DNA of 64,000 nucleotides from an uncultured Clostridia bacterium (GTDB lineage Bacteria > Bacillota > Clostridia > TANB77 > CAG-508), in assembly GCA_934130355.1 (NCBI GenBank), contig CAKOXV010000002.1, positions 1 to 64,000 of the forward strand. Reading direction: 5' to 3'. A model generated the notes under the pieces. The model saw only the letters and a list, made by a program, of their open reading frames with translations, did not search any database and was not told the origin of the DNA. Positions 33,825 through 43,223 of the stretch are shown here, piece by piece; the stretch's first letter is position 1; every line of letters begins with the position of its first letter. Both the position numbers and the translations under genes were made by a program.

Positions 33825-35402
33825 ATGATTAAAATTAAAAGTAATTCAAAAGAAAAAATATGGAAAGTTGGGATATATGCAAGAATTTCGAGAGAAGACG
33901 AGAAAAGTGAAAAATATAAAGAGCAATCAGAAAGTATAGAAAATCAAATTAATTTTTTAGTTCCTATAATAGAAAAAAATGGTTGGGAGCTCGTAGAAAT
34001 TTATAAAGATGATGGATATACAGGAACAAATTTTGAAAGACCAGATTTTTTAAGAATGTTAAGAGACATTGAACTTGAAAAAATAAATTTAGTAATAACC
34101 AAAGATTTATCAAGGCTTGGAAGAGATTATATAGAAGTGGGAAAATTTATAGAAAGATATTTTCCTGTTAAAAATGTTAGATATATTGCTGTGAATGATA
34201 ATGTCGATACTTATGATATAAATAATATTAATAATGATATAACACCATTTAAAGCAGTATTTAATGATATGTATTCAAAAGATATTTCAAAAAAAGTACG
34301 AACATCAATAATAACAAAAGCCAAAAGAGGAGAATGTATAAAAGCTTTTTTGCCTTATGGTTATAAAAAATCAATAAATGATAAAAATGTTATATTAGTA
34401 GATGAAGAGGTAGCTGATAATATAAAATTAATATTTGATTTATATAAAAATGGAAAAAGTAAAAAAGAAATTGCCACAATATTAAATGAAAAAAATATAA
34501 TAACACCATTAAAATATAAAGAAAAAACAACTAATTATTATAATCCTAATTCAAAACACACATATAGGTGGAATACAACATCTATAAATAAAATTTTGAG
34601 AGATAGAACTTATATAGGAGATTTGGTTCAGTTAAAATATAATAAAGTAAACTACAAAATCAAAAAAGTTGAGAAAAAGACACCTGATGAATATGTAATA
34701 ATAAAAAATAATCATGTTCCAATAATAGATAATCAAACTTTCAATTTGGTACAAGATATGTTAAACAAGCAAACTAATGAATGGAATTATGGAAATGTTA
34801 CTAAACATTTATTATCAGGTTTGGCTTTTTGCAAATGCGGAGGAAGAATAACTTATATTAAAAATAGTAAACAAAAATTTAGATGTATGTGTTCAAATTA
34901 TAAAAAATATGGCAAAAGTTTTTGCACAAATGTACATATTAATGAGGATGAGTTGATAGAAGAAGTAATAAATTCATTAAAAGAGAATATTAAGCAGAAT
35001 TTCAATATTAAAAATCTAAAGATAGTGTGGAAAAAAGATGAAACAGATTTTTTGAAAAATATACAAAAATTAAATAAAATGAAAGAAGAAACTAATAGGA
35101 TAATTGGCAACTTATATGAGGCTCAAAATAGTGGTCAAATTTCACAAGATACGTTTTTTATGCTAGTTCAAAAATATGAGGAACAAAGAAATTGCTATGA
35201 GAGAAAAATACAAAATATTAAACAATATGAACTAAAAAATGAGAAAATTCAAAATATGAGCCAAATGAAAATCATACGAAAGGTAAATGAAGTTTTAGAG
35301 TTTAAAGAGATAAATCAAGAAACTAAAAATTTGATTTTTAAATTAATTGATAAAATTATAATTGATGATAAAAACATAGAAATAAAATATAAATTCAAGT
35401 GA
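33825..35402 (+). CDS. Large serine recombinase
   Basis: This 525-residue site-specific recombinase has an N-terminal resolvase domain (VGIYARISREDE with nucleophile Ser22, DDGYTGTNFERPDFLRML, TKDLSRLGRDYIEVG), a recombinase domain (about 170-300, with GYKKS and INKILRDRTYIGDLVQ), a zinc ribbon (FCKCGGRITY and FRCMCSNYKKYGKSFC) and a C-terminal coiled coil. Proteins of this kind integrate and excise elements between short att sites without host factors and include the skin recombinases. Its stop is 13 bp from the right att repeat, the usual place. It is almost certainly the enzyme that moves this element. Confidence 0.93.
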   Translation: MIKIKSNSKEKIWKVGIYARISREDEKSEKYKEQSESIENQINFLVPIIEKNGWELVEIYKDDGYTGTNFERPDFLRMLRDIELEKINLVITKDLSRLGRDYIEVGKFIERYFPVKNVRYIAVNDNVDTYDINNINNDITPFKAVFNDMYSKDISKKVRTSIITKAKRGECIKAFLPYGYKKSINDKNVILVDEEVADNIKLIFDLYKNGKSKKEIATILNEKNIITPLKYKEKTTNYYNPNSKHTYRWNTTSINKILRDRTYIGDLVQLKYNKVNYKIKKVEKKTPDEYVIIKNNHVPIIDNQTFNLVQDMLNKQTNEWNYGNVTKHLLSGLAFCKCGGRITYIKNSKQKFRCMCSNYKKYGKSFCTNVHINEDELIEEVINSLKENIKQNFNIKNLKIVWKKDETDFLKNIQKLNKMKEETNRIIGNLYEAQNSGQISQDTFFMLVQKYEEQRNCYERKIQNIKQYELKNEKIQNMSQMKIIRKVNEVLEFKEINQETKNLIFKLIDKIIIDDKNIEIKYKFK

Positions 35403-35656
35403 CCCAAAATGAACGAAGGCCATGGTTCTTCAAGCCATCTCCATTTGTTACATGGAAATTGAATTGTCAAAGGTCCATAAACTTTTTGATATTTATCTGT
35501 TAATTCTCTATATTCTTTGGCATATTTTCTGTGTAAACAAAGTGCTTTTTCATCATCAACGTGAGTATCTAAATATAATCCTAATTCAGTCATAGCAAAA
35601 TTCAAACACTTAATTCTTTCTAACATATCTTCTCTACAATTTTCGTTATCTAGCAT
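35315..35656 (-). CDS. cotJB: CotJB, C-terminus replaced by the inserted element
   Basis: CotJB is a small spore coat protein of about 85-90 residues. Here the first 80 residues are normal (MLERIKCLNFAMTELGLYLD, YGPLTIQFPCNKWRWLEEPW). After PWP at the AAGGCCA att site the frame runs into the element, antisense to the recombinase tail, adding 33 unrelated hydrophobic residues (113 in total). The missing ending, W-E-G-G-M-F-stop, lies upstream of cotJC across the element and is restored in frame by excision, giving 86 residues. The ATG overlaps the cotJA stop by 7 bases. Confidence 0.9.
   Translation of the reverse strand: MLDNENCREDMLERIKCLNFAMTELGLYLDTHVDDEKALCLHRKYAKEYRELTDKYQKVYGPLTIQFPCNKWRWLEEPWPSFILGHLNLYFISMFLSSIIILSINLKIKFLVS
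35416..35422. other. Attachment site inside cotJB
   Basis: The second AAGGCCA, within cotJB codons for W-P (minus strand TGGCCTT). It is 13 bp after the recombinase stop. Confidence 0.8.
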
Positions 35657-36018
35657 TTGTTACACCCCTTTCCAATTGTATTTGTGGCTTCTAAGAATTC
35701 ATTTGTCCTCATTGATTGGCAAGGCATATAAGGGCTAACTAATTCAGGAAATAAAGTTCCCATTTTTAAGCCAACACAAGGTTTAAAAGTTTGGTCCATA
35801 AATTGCCATGGAACATAACTTTGACCTAACATTGGATTCTCTGGAAATACACTTACTTCGTATTCTTCATCAAATCCACATTCACACATATCTTTTTCAT
35901 AATCTTCACAATTGCATGAACACATATTATTACATTGATCTTCTATTATAGTATTATCAGTAGTGTTAGAAACACTATTATTCATACAACAGCATTTTTT
36001 GAAATTTCTAGTAAACAT
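35650..36018 (-). CDS. cotJA: Spore coat-associated protein CotJA
   Basis: The 122-residue protein has the CotJA core in its C-terminal half: PENPMLGQSYVPWQF followed by TFKPCVGLKMGTLFPELVSPY. The N-terminal ~55 residues are an unusual Cys- and acid-rich extension (KKCCCMNN, CNNMCSCNCEDYEKDMCECG) that may crosslink in the coat or bind metal. AAGGAGG precedes the ATG. It is the first gene of the cotJ operon; mother-cell sigma-E control is known in the family, but only a weak -10-like CATATTAT is seen upstream on the minus strand. Confidence 0.9.
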   Translation of the reverse strand: MFTRNFKKCCCMNNSVSNTTDNTIIEDQCNNMCSCNCEDYEKDMCECGFDEEYEVSVFPENPMLGQSYVPWQFMDQTFKPCVGLKMGTLFPELVSPYMPCQSMRTNEFLEATNTIGKGCNKC

Positions 36019-36069
36019 ATAGTCCTCCTTTTTAATAAATATACTACATAATATGACAAAAAAATAATT

Positions 36070-36095
36070 ATGTGAAAATTTTCAGATTTTCACAT
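36070..36095. promoter_or_regulatory. Perfect dyad between divergent genes
   Basis: ATGTGAAAAT and ATTTTCACAT are perfect inverted repeats around a 6-base centre, in the 138-bp gap between cotJA and the divergent transporter gene. It could be an operator or a hairpin. Confidence 0.55.
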
Positions 36096-36156
36096 AAAAT
36101 TCATAATTATATAGTAAAATACATAAGATTAAAATCGGAAAGAAAGGAATGTTCAA

Positions 36157-38757
36157 ATGTTACAATTAAAAGATATAACAAAAACTTATTTATCAGGAGA
36201 TAATGAAGTAAAAGCACTAAAAGGAATTAGCCTTGAATTTAGAGAAAGCGAGTTTGTATCTATATTAGGTCAGAGTGGATGTGGAAAAACCACTTTGCTA
36301 AATATTATAGGTGGACTAGATAGATATACAACAGGAGATTTAATAATAAATGATAAAACAACTAAAGAATTTAAAGATAAAGATTGGGATACATATAGAA
36401 ACCACTCTATAGGCTTTATATTTCAGAGCTATAATTTAATACCACATCAAACAGTTTTGGCAAATGTTGAATTAGCATTAACAATATCAGGAGTAAATAA
36501 AACAGAGAGAAGAAAAAGAGCAATTGAAGCATTAGAAAAAGTTGGGCTTGGAGATCAATTAAATAAAAAACCTAATCAAATGTCAGGTGGACAAATGCAA
36601 AGAGTTGCAATTGCAAGAGCATTAGTAAACGACCCAGATATATTATTAGCAGATGAACCAACAGGAGCTCTTGATTCACAAACAAGTGTGCAAGTAATGG
36701 AAATATTGAAAGAAATTTCAAAAGATAGATTAATTATAATGGTAACACATAATCCAGAATTAGCTGAAAAATATTCAACAAGAATAATTAAGTTATTAGA
36801 TGGAAAAGTAACAGATGATTCAAATCCTTATGTCGCAAGTAAAAAAGATTTAGACAAGGCTCGTACTAAAAAAGAAAAAACAGGAAAAGCTTCAATGAAA
36901 TTTACAACTGCAGTACGTTTAAGTATGAATAATTTAATGACTAAAAAAGGTAGAACTTTTTTAACATCATTTGCAGGTAGTATAGGAATAATAGGAATTG
37001 CACTCATTTTATCACTTTCAAATGGAATGCAATCATATATAAATAGAGTTGAAGAAGATACATTGTCATCATATCCAATTACAATACAAGAAGCAACAAT
37101 TGATATGTCAAGTATGCTTGAATCAATGATGGGAGATGGAGATAAAACAGAACATGAGGATGGAAAAATTTATTCTCGTGCAATAGTAAATGACATATTA
37201 GAAACAATATCAACAAAAATTCAGACAAATAATTTAGAAGAATTTAAAAAGTTTATAGAAAGTGATGAAACAAATATAAAAGATTATATAAATGCGGTTC
37301 AATATAGTTATAATCTTAATTTAAATATATATAAAAATGATGAAGAAAAAATTCAACAAGTAAATCCAAGCATAGTATTCGAAAAACTTGGGTTTGAAAA
37401 TATGACTCAAACTAATTCTCAATCAGAAATGTTTTCAAGTGGAATGTTTATGACACAAACTGATGTATGGACAGAAATGCTTGATAACAAAGAACTATTA
37501 AAATCACAATATGATGTAGTTGCAGGAAAATGGCCAGAAAAATATAATGAAGTAGTATTAATTGTAGATAAAAATAATGAAATAAGTGATTATACACTAT
37601 ATTCATTAGGAATAAAAGATATTAAAGAATTAGAAGAATCAATGAAAAAAATAAAAAATGGTGAAGAAGTTAAATCATCAGCAGAAAATGAAAGCTATTC
37701 ATATCAAGATATTTTGAATTATAAATTTAAAGTTGTATTAAATACAGATTATTATAAAAAAGTAGGAAATGTATGGCAAGACATGTCAGAAAATGACGAA
37801 TATATGAAAGAACTTATAAAAAATGCTGAAGAGATTTCTGTAGTAGGAATTATTAGACCAAATGAAGAAACTGTTGCAACTTCAGGCTCAGGATTAATCG
37901 GATATAATAAAGAACTTAAAGAATATGTAATAAATAAAATTAATGAAGCTGAAATAGTAAAAGAACAAAAAAATGATCCTAAAATAAATGTATTTACAGG
38001 AATAGAATTTCCAGAAAATTCAGATGCTTCATTTGATTTCTCACAATTATCAGATGAACAAAAAATGCTTATGGCATCTCTTTCTCAAGAAGAATTAGCT
38101 GAATTGATGAAAACATATTCAGAAAATGCAAAAGCTAATTATGAAGATAATCTAACGAAACTAGGAGTAGTTGAATTAAGTAATCCGAGTGCAATAAATA
38201 TTTATGCAAAAGATTTTGACTCAAAGGAAATGATTTCAAATATTATAACGGATTACAATAACAAGCAAACAGAAAACGGAAAAGAAGAAAATGTTATAAA
38301 TTATACAGATATTGTTGGAATTATGATGAATTCAGTATCTACAATTATAAATGTAATTAGTTATGCATTAATTGCATTCGTAGGAATCTCATTAGTGGTT
38401 TCTTCAATTATGATTGGAATTATAACTTATATTTCAGTTCTAGAAAGAACAAAAGAAATAGGAATTCTTCGTAGTATAGGAGCATCAAAAAAAGATGTAT
38501 CAAGAGTGTTTAATGCAGAAACTTTAATTATAGGTTTAGTGGCAGGATTGATTGGTATAGGTGTAACATTATTGTTAAATATTCCTATAAACATGGTAAT
38601 AAAATCAATAACTGGAATTTCTCAAATATCAAAATTACCTGTTATTGGAGGCACAATTTTAGTTGCTATTAGTGTTGGATTAACTATGTTTGCTGGCTTA
38701 ATTCCAGCAAGATTTGCAGCAAAGCGTGACCCAGTTGAGGCTTTAAGAAGTGAATAA
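36157..38757 (+). CDS. MacB-like ABC transporter, fused ATPase and permease
   Basis: An 866-residue fusion. Residues 1-230 form the ATPase (Walker A GQSGCGKTTL, signature MSGGQMQRVAIARAL, Walker B ILLADEPTGALD, switch His MVTHNPEL). A linker follows, then a membrane segment near 275-295, a large extracytoplasmic domain (about 300-730) and three C-terminal membrane segments of the FtsX/MacB type. Such mechanotransmission transporters work on peptides or lipoproteins at the outer leaflet, often for antimicrobial-peptide resistance. No two-component system is adjacent. The start ATG has AAAGGAATG upstream. It is divergent from cotJA. Confidence 0.9.
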   Translation: MLQLKDITKTYLSGDNEVKALKGISLEFRESEFVSILGQSGCGKTTLLNIIGGLDRYTTGDLIINDKTTKEFKDKDWDTYRNHSIGFIFQSYNLIPHQTVLANVELALTISGVNKTERRKRAIEALEKVGLGDQLNKKPNQMSGGQMQRVAIARALVNDPDILLADEPTGALDSQTSVQVMEILKEISKDRLIIMVTHNPELAEKYSTRIIKLLDGKVTDDSNPYVASKKDLDKARTKKEKTGKASMKFTTAVRLSMNNLMTKKGRTFLTSFAGSIGIIGIALILSLSNGMQSYINRVEEDTLSSYPITIQEATIDMSSMLESMMGDGDKTEHEDGKIYSRAIVNDILETISTKIQTNNLEEFKKFIESDETNIKDYINAVQYSYNLNLNIYKNDEEKIQQVNPSIVFEKLGFENMTQTNSQSEMFSSGMFMTQTDVWTEMLDNKELLKSQYDVVAGKWPEKYNEVVLIVDKNNEISDYTLYSLGIKDIKELEESMKKIKNGEEVKSSAENESYSYQDILNYKFKVVLNTDYYKKVGNVWQDMSENDEYMKELIKNAEEISVVGIIRPNEETVATSGSGLIGYNKELKEYVINKINEAEIVKEQKNDPKINVFTGIEFPENSDASFDFSQLSDEQKMLMASLSQEELAELMKTYSENAKANYEDNLTKLGVVELSNPSAINIYAKDFDSKEMISNIITDYNNKQTENGKEENVINYTDIVGIMMNSVSTIINVISYALIAFVGISLVVSSIMIGIITYISVLERTKEIGILRSIGASKKDVSRVFNAETLIIGLVAGLIGIGVTLLLNIPINMVIKSITGISQISKLPVIGGTILVAISVGLTMFAGLIPARFAAKRDPVEALRSE

Positions 38758-38758
38758 T

Positions 38759-38816
38759 GTAAAAAAATGGGGACGGTTCTTTTCTTTTCAAATTAGGAAT
38801 TGTCCTCTTTTTACAG
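38759..38816 (+). terminator. Terminator-like hairpin containing the GGGGAC repeat
   Basis: GTAAAAAAATGGGGAC pairs imperfectly with GTCCTCTTTTTAC directly after the transporter stop. The left arm contains GGGGACGGTTCTTTT, the reverse of the tandem repeat before addA. Confidence 0.6.
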
Positions 38817-38897
38817 CTTTATCAAAATTGACAAAAGAAAACAAAATATGATATATTTATATAGAATTGAATTGATTTTAAAATGTAGGAGAAGAAA

Positions 38898-41800
38898 ATG
38901 AAAAAAGTAGTACATATAGGAATGGATGTTGGCTCAACAACTGTAAAAATTGCAGTTATGAATGAAAATCTAGAAATAATAGAAACATCTTATGAAAGAC
39001 ATTATTCAGACACGAAGAACACAGTATGTAAAGTACTTGAAAAAATAGTAGAGAATTATAAAGATTATGAATTTACAATAGCATTAACAGGTTCAGGAGC
39101 AATGAGTACAGCTAAGTTTTTAGATGTACCATTTATTCAAGAAGTTGTTGCATGTAAAAGAGCTGTAGAAAGATATATTCCACAAACAGATGTAGTAATA
39201 GAATTAGGTGGAGAAGATGCAAAAATTATTTATTTCGGAAGAGCTATAGAACAACGTATGAATGGAACATGTGCAGGTGGAACAGGTGCATTTCTTGATC
39301 AAATGGCATCATTATTAAACACAGATACTGCAGGATTAAATGAACTAGCTAAAAATTATCATACAATATATCCAATAGCTTCACGTTGTGGAGTATTTGC
39401 TAAAACTGATGTGCAACCATTATTAAATGAAGGTGCTGCAAAAGAGGATATTGCAGTATCTATTTTGCAAGCTGTTGTGAATCAAACAATATCAGGATTA
39501 GCTTGTGGTAGACCGATTAGAGGAAATGTTGCATTTCTAGGAGGACCATTAACTTATGTACCAGAACTAAGAACACGTTTTATAGAAACTTTAAATTTAA
39601 GTTTAGAACAAGCAATTGTACCAGAAGAACCACATTTATTAGTTGCAAAAGGGGCTTGTTTAGAAGCTAAAGATGAAACACCAATAAGTGTGGAAAAATT
39701 AAAAAGCAAAATAGAAGTTTTGAAACATTCTTATGATACAACAACACAACCATTAAAACCACTATTTTCAACAAATGTAGAATATGATGAATTTAAAACA
39801 AGACATGATAAAGATAAAGTAGCTAAAAAACCATTATCAGAGCATAAAGGAGATTGTTTTATTGGGATAGATGCAGGTTCAACAACATCAAAATTAGTTG
39901 TTACAGATAGAGATGGAACATTGCTATATTCAGCATATCAAGGAAACGGTGGAAAACCACTTGATAGTATTATAGAAATGTTAAAAAAATTGTATTCTGT
40001 TATGCCTAAAGAAGCGGTAATTCGTTATAGTGGTGTTACAGGTTATGGAGAAAAATTAATACAAACAGCGCTAAATGTAGATTTAAATGAAATTGAAACA
40101 ATAGCACATTACACAGCAGCTAAAAAGTTTGAACCAAAAGTAACAAGTATTGTTGATATTGGTGGACAAGACATGAAATACATCAAGTTAAAAAACAATA
40201 CAATTGATAATATAATGCTAAATGAAGCTTGTTCATCAGGGTGTGGTTCATTTATAGAAACTTATGCTAAAAGCTTAAACTTAAGCATTGAAGAATTCGT
40301 AAAAGAAGCATTAGAAGCAAAAAATCCAGTAGATTTAGGTTCTAGATGTACAGTATTTATGAATTCAAAAATAAAACAAGCGCAAAAAGAAGGATATACT
40401 GTTGGAGATATATCAGCAGGTTTATCATATTCTGTAATAAAAAATGCAATTCAAAAAGTAATGAAAATTAGAGATGTAAAAAAATTAGGAAGCTATATTG
40501 TTGTGCAAGGTGGAACTTTTTACAATGAAGCAGTATTAAGAACATTTGAACTAATTGTTGGAAGACATGTAATAAGACCAGATATAGCTGGACTTATGGG
40601 AGCTTATGGAATGGCATTACTTGCTTGTGAACAATATGAAGCAAATATGGATATGGAGTATCATTCAACAATTGCAACAGCAGAAGAAATGGACAAATTA
40701 GATATACAAGTAACACACACAAGATGTAATGGATGTGAAAATCATTGTCAATTAACAATAAATAGATTTAGCAATGGAAAAAGACACATATCAGGAAATA
40801 GATGTGAAAAAGGAGAAGGTATAGTAAATTCACACAAAGATTTACCTAATCTTGTAAAATACAAATATGACAGAATTTTTGGATATACACCATTAGAAGA
40901 AAAAGATGCTCCTAGAGGAACAATAGGAATTCCAAGAGTTTTAAATATGTATGAAGATTATCCATTTTGGTTTACATTATTTACAAACTTAGGATTTAGG
41001 GTAATAATCTCAGAAAAAAGCACGAGAAAAATATATGAAAAAGGCATTGAATCAATGCCATCTGAATCTGTATGTTATCCTGCAAAATTATCACATGGAC
41101 ATGTTATAAGTTTAATTCAAAAAGGAATAAAAACAATATTTTATCCATGTATACCATATTCACGAAAAGAATATGATGATGCAAATAACAGATATAATTG
41201 CCCAATAGTAATTTCTTATGCTGAAGTAATAAAAAATAATATTGAAGAATTAAAAAATAATGACATAAAATTTATGAATCCATTTTTACCATTTGAATCA
41301 AAAGCATTATTAAAAAGAATGATGGAGTTACCAGAATTTAAAGAATATAATTTTAACAAAAAAGAATTAAAAAATGCTATTGAAAAAGCACAAGAAGAAT
41401 ATCAAAAATGCAGACAAGACATACACAACAAGGGAAAAGAAACATTAGAATACATAGAAAAAAACAACTTGAAAGGAATTGTATTAGCAGGAAGACCATA
41501 TCATGTTGACCCAGAAATAAACCATGGAATTGATACATTAATAACAAGCTTAGGAATGTGTGTATTAACAGAAGATAGTATAGCAGATAAAACATTACCA
41601 GAAAGACCACTTCGTGTTGTTGACCAATGGATGTTCCATTCAAGATTATATGCAGCAGCAGATTTTGTAGGTAGACATGACAACTTGGAACTTGTTCAAA
41701 TAAATTCATTTGGATGTGGAGTAGATGCTGTTACAACAGATGAAGTTGAAGAAATCCTAACAAGTTTTGGAAAAATGTATACATTAATAAAAATTGATGA

Positions 41801-43223
41801 AGTAAATAATCTAGGTGCTGTAAGAATTCGTTTACGTTCATTACTTGCAAGTATAAATAAAAGACTAAATAATAAAAAAGAAGAAAAAGAAACAGGAGAA
41901 TATTTCTTAAAGAAAAATCCATTTACAGAGGAAATGAAAAAAGAATATGTGATTTTAATTCCACAAATGGCACCAATTCATTTCGATTTTATAGAACCTG
42001 TTTTACAAAGTGAAGGATATAAAGCAAAACTTTTAAGGGAATGTACACAACACACAATAGAAACAGGATTAAAATATGTAAATAATGATGCATGTTATCC
42101 ATCAATTATTACAACAGGACAAATGGTAGAAGCATTAGAGTCTGGAGAATATGATGTAAATAAAACAGCATTAATAATGTCACAAACAGGTGGCGGATGT
42201 AGAGCAACAAATTATATTGGATTTATTCGTAAAGCTTTAAAAGATGCGGGATTTGGCCAAGTTCCAGTAATATCATTTAATGTTGTTGGAATGGAAAAAA
42301 ATCCAGGATTTAAGCTAACATTACCATTACTTGAAAAACTATTAAAATCAATGGTTTATGCAGATTTATTGCAAAAAATGTTATACAAAAATAGAGCTTA
42401 TGAAAAAAATAAGGGTGAAACAGACCAATTATTTGCAGAATGGATGGAAAAAGCAAAAAAACTTGCAATAAACAGCAGTTCAAAAGAATTTTCAAATGGA
42501 ATATATGAAATGGTAGAAGATTTTGAAAAAATTGAGTGGAAACAAGTCAAAGAAAAGCCAAAAGTAGGAATTGTTGGAGAGATTTTAATTAAGTATCATC
42601 CATTTGGAAACAATTATGTAGCAAATCTATTAGAAAAAGAAGGCGCAGAAGTTGTTTTACCAGACTTTATGGGATTTGTTAAATATGTTGCAGCAAATGG
42701 AGTAATTTCACATCAATTATTAAAAAATAATGGCTTGAAATCAATATTATTTGATGTTGCTATAAAACTTATAAATTCATTCGAAAAAGATGCAAAAAAA
42801 GCACTAGAAAAATCTAAAAAAGGCTATTTACCAACTTGTGATATTTGGCATTTGGCTGATAATGTAAAATCAGTTTTATCAACTGGAAATCAAACAGGTG
42901 AAGGATGGTTCTTAACTGCAGAAATGCTTGAATACATGGAAAATGGTATTCAAAATATAGTATGTGTTCAACCATTTGCATGTTTACCAAATCATGTTGT
43001 TGGAAAAGGTGTAATAAAAACTATTAGAGATATGTTTCCTTATGCAAATATTGTTCCTGTTGATTATGACCCAGGAGCAAGTGAAACAAATCAAGCTAAT
43101 AGAATAAAACTTCTTATGACAGTTGCTAAGGATAATTTAAAAATGAAACAAAAAGAAAAGAAAATAGCAGAAAATGAAAACATAAATGAAGAAAATATTA
43201 AAATAAAGGGGTTAAAAAATTAA
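38898..43223 (+). CDS. Giant 2-hydroxyacyl-CoA dehydratase activase-like protein
   Basis: This 1441-residue protein has two BadF/BadG-type ATPase domains in tandem (MDVGSTTVKIAVMNENLEII near residue 9 and GIDAGSTTSKLVVTDRDG near 325; GGEDAK and GGQDMK motifs; Cys in NGTCAGGTGAF and NEACSSGCGSF where the 4Fe-4S cluster of activases binds). DUF2229 and HgdB-like regions with many conserved Cys follow (ESVCYPAKLSHGH, NDACYPSIITTGQMVEA, SQTGGGCRATNY). The full-length form is widespread in anaerobic Firmicutes but its reaction is not established; it may activate a radical or ketyl enzyme, or be a double-cubane cluster protein. AGGAGAAG precedes the ATG. Confidence 0.9.
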   Translation: MKKVVHIGMDVGSTTVKIAVMNENLEIIETSYERHYSDTKNTVCKVLEKIVENYKDYEFTIALTGSGAMSTAKFLDVPFIQEVVACKRAVERYIPQTDVVIELGGEDAKIIYFGRAIEQRMNGTCAGGTGAFLDQMASLLNTDTAGLNELAKNYHTIYPIASRCGVFAKTDVQPLLNEGAAKEDIAVSILQAVVNQTISGLACGRPIRGNVAFLGGPLTYVPELRTRFIETLNLSLEQAIVPEEPHLLVAKGACLEAKDETPISVEKLKSKIEVLKHSYDTTTQPLKPLFSTNVEYDEFKTRHDKDKVAKKPLSEHKGDCFIGIDAGSTTSKLVVTDRDGTLLYSAYQGNGGKPLDSIIEMLKKLYSVMPKEAVIRYSGVTGYGEKLIQTALNVDLNEIETIAHYTAAKKFEPKVTSIVDIGGQDMKYIKLKNNTIDNIMLNEACSSGCGSFIETYAKSLNLSIEEFVKEALEAKNPVDLGSRCTVFMNSKIKQAQKEGYTVGDISAGLSYSVIKNAIQKVMKIRDVKKLGSYIVVQGGTFYNEAVLRTFELIVGRHVIRPDIAGLMGAYGMALLACEQYEANMDMEYHSTIATAEEMDKLDIQVTHTRCNGCENHCQLTINRFSNGKRHISGNRCEKGEGIVNSHKDLPNLVKYKYDRIFGYTPLEEKDAPRGTIGIPRVLNMYEDYPFWFTLFTNLGFRVIISEKSTRKIYEKGIESMPSESVCYPAKLSHGHVISLIQKGIKTIFYPCIPYSRKEYDDANNRYNCPIVISYAEVIKNNIEELKNNDIKFMNPFLPFESKALLKRMMELPEFKEYNFNKKELKNAIEKAQEEYQKCRQDIHNKGKETLEYIEKNNLKGIVLAGRPYHVDPEINHGIDTLITSLGMCVLTEDSIADKTLPERPLRVVDQWMFHSRLYAAADFVGRHDNLELVQINSFGCGVDAVTTDEVEEILTSFGKMYTLIKIDEVNNLGAVRIRLRSLLASINKRLNNKKEEKETGEYFLKKNPFTEEMKKEYVILIPQMAPIHFDFIEPVLQSEGYKAKLLRECTQHTIETGLKYVNNDACYPSIITTGQMVEALESGEYDVNKTALIMSQTGGGCRATNYIGFIRKALKDAGFGQVPVISFNVVGMEKNPGFKLTLPLLEKLLKSMVYADLLQKMLYKNRAYEKNKGETDQLFAEWMEKAKKLAINSSSKEFSNGIYEMVEDFEKIEWKQVKEKPKVGIVGEILIKYHPFGNNYVANLLEKEGAEVVLPDFMGFVKYVAANGVISHQLLKNNGLKSILFDVAIKLINSFEKDAKKALEKSKKGYLPTCDIWHLADNVKSVLSTGNQTGEGWFLTAEMLEYMENGIQNIVCVQPFACLPNHVVGKGVIKTIRDMFPYANIVPVDYDPGASETNQANRIKLLMTVAKDNLKMKQKEKKIAENENINEENIKIKGLKN

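Larger units (their letters stand above)
30124..35422. mobile_element. Skin-like element interrupting cotJB
   Basis: The element spans 5,292 bp from one AAGGCCA to the other. It carries a Spo0A-like gene, a foreign secreted protein gene, an anti-sigma and sigma gene pair, a 37-residue frame and a large serine recombinase gene ending 13 bp from the right boundary. Crossing over at the repeat gives the minus-strand join TGG-CCT-TGG-GAA, restoring PWPWE and a natural cotJB stop. This matches the architecture of sporulation-excised elements such as skin in sigK. Excision in the mother cell is inferred, not seen. No phage structural genes or other transposition genes are present. Confidence 0.85.

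Noticed and set aside
30124..35422. Prophage or integrative conjugative element
   Set aside because: No phage structural, replication or conjugation genes are present; the element is only 5.3 kb and fits a recombinase-type intervening element.
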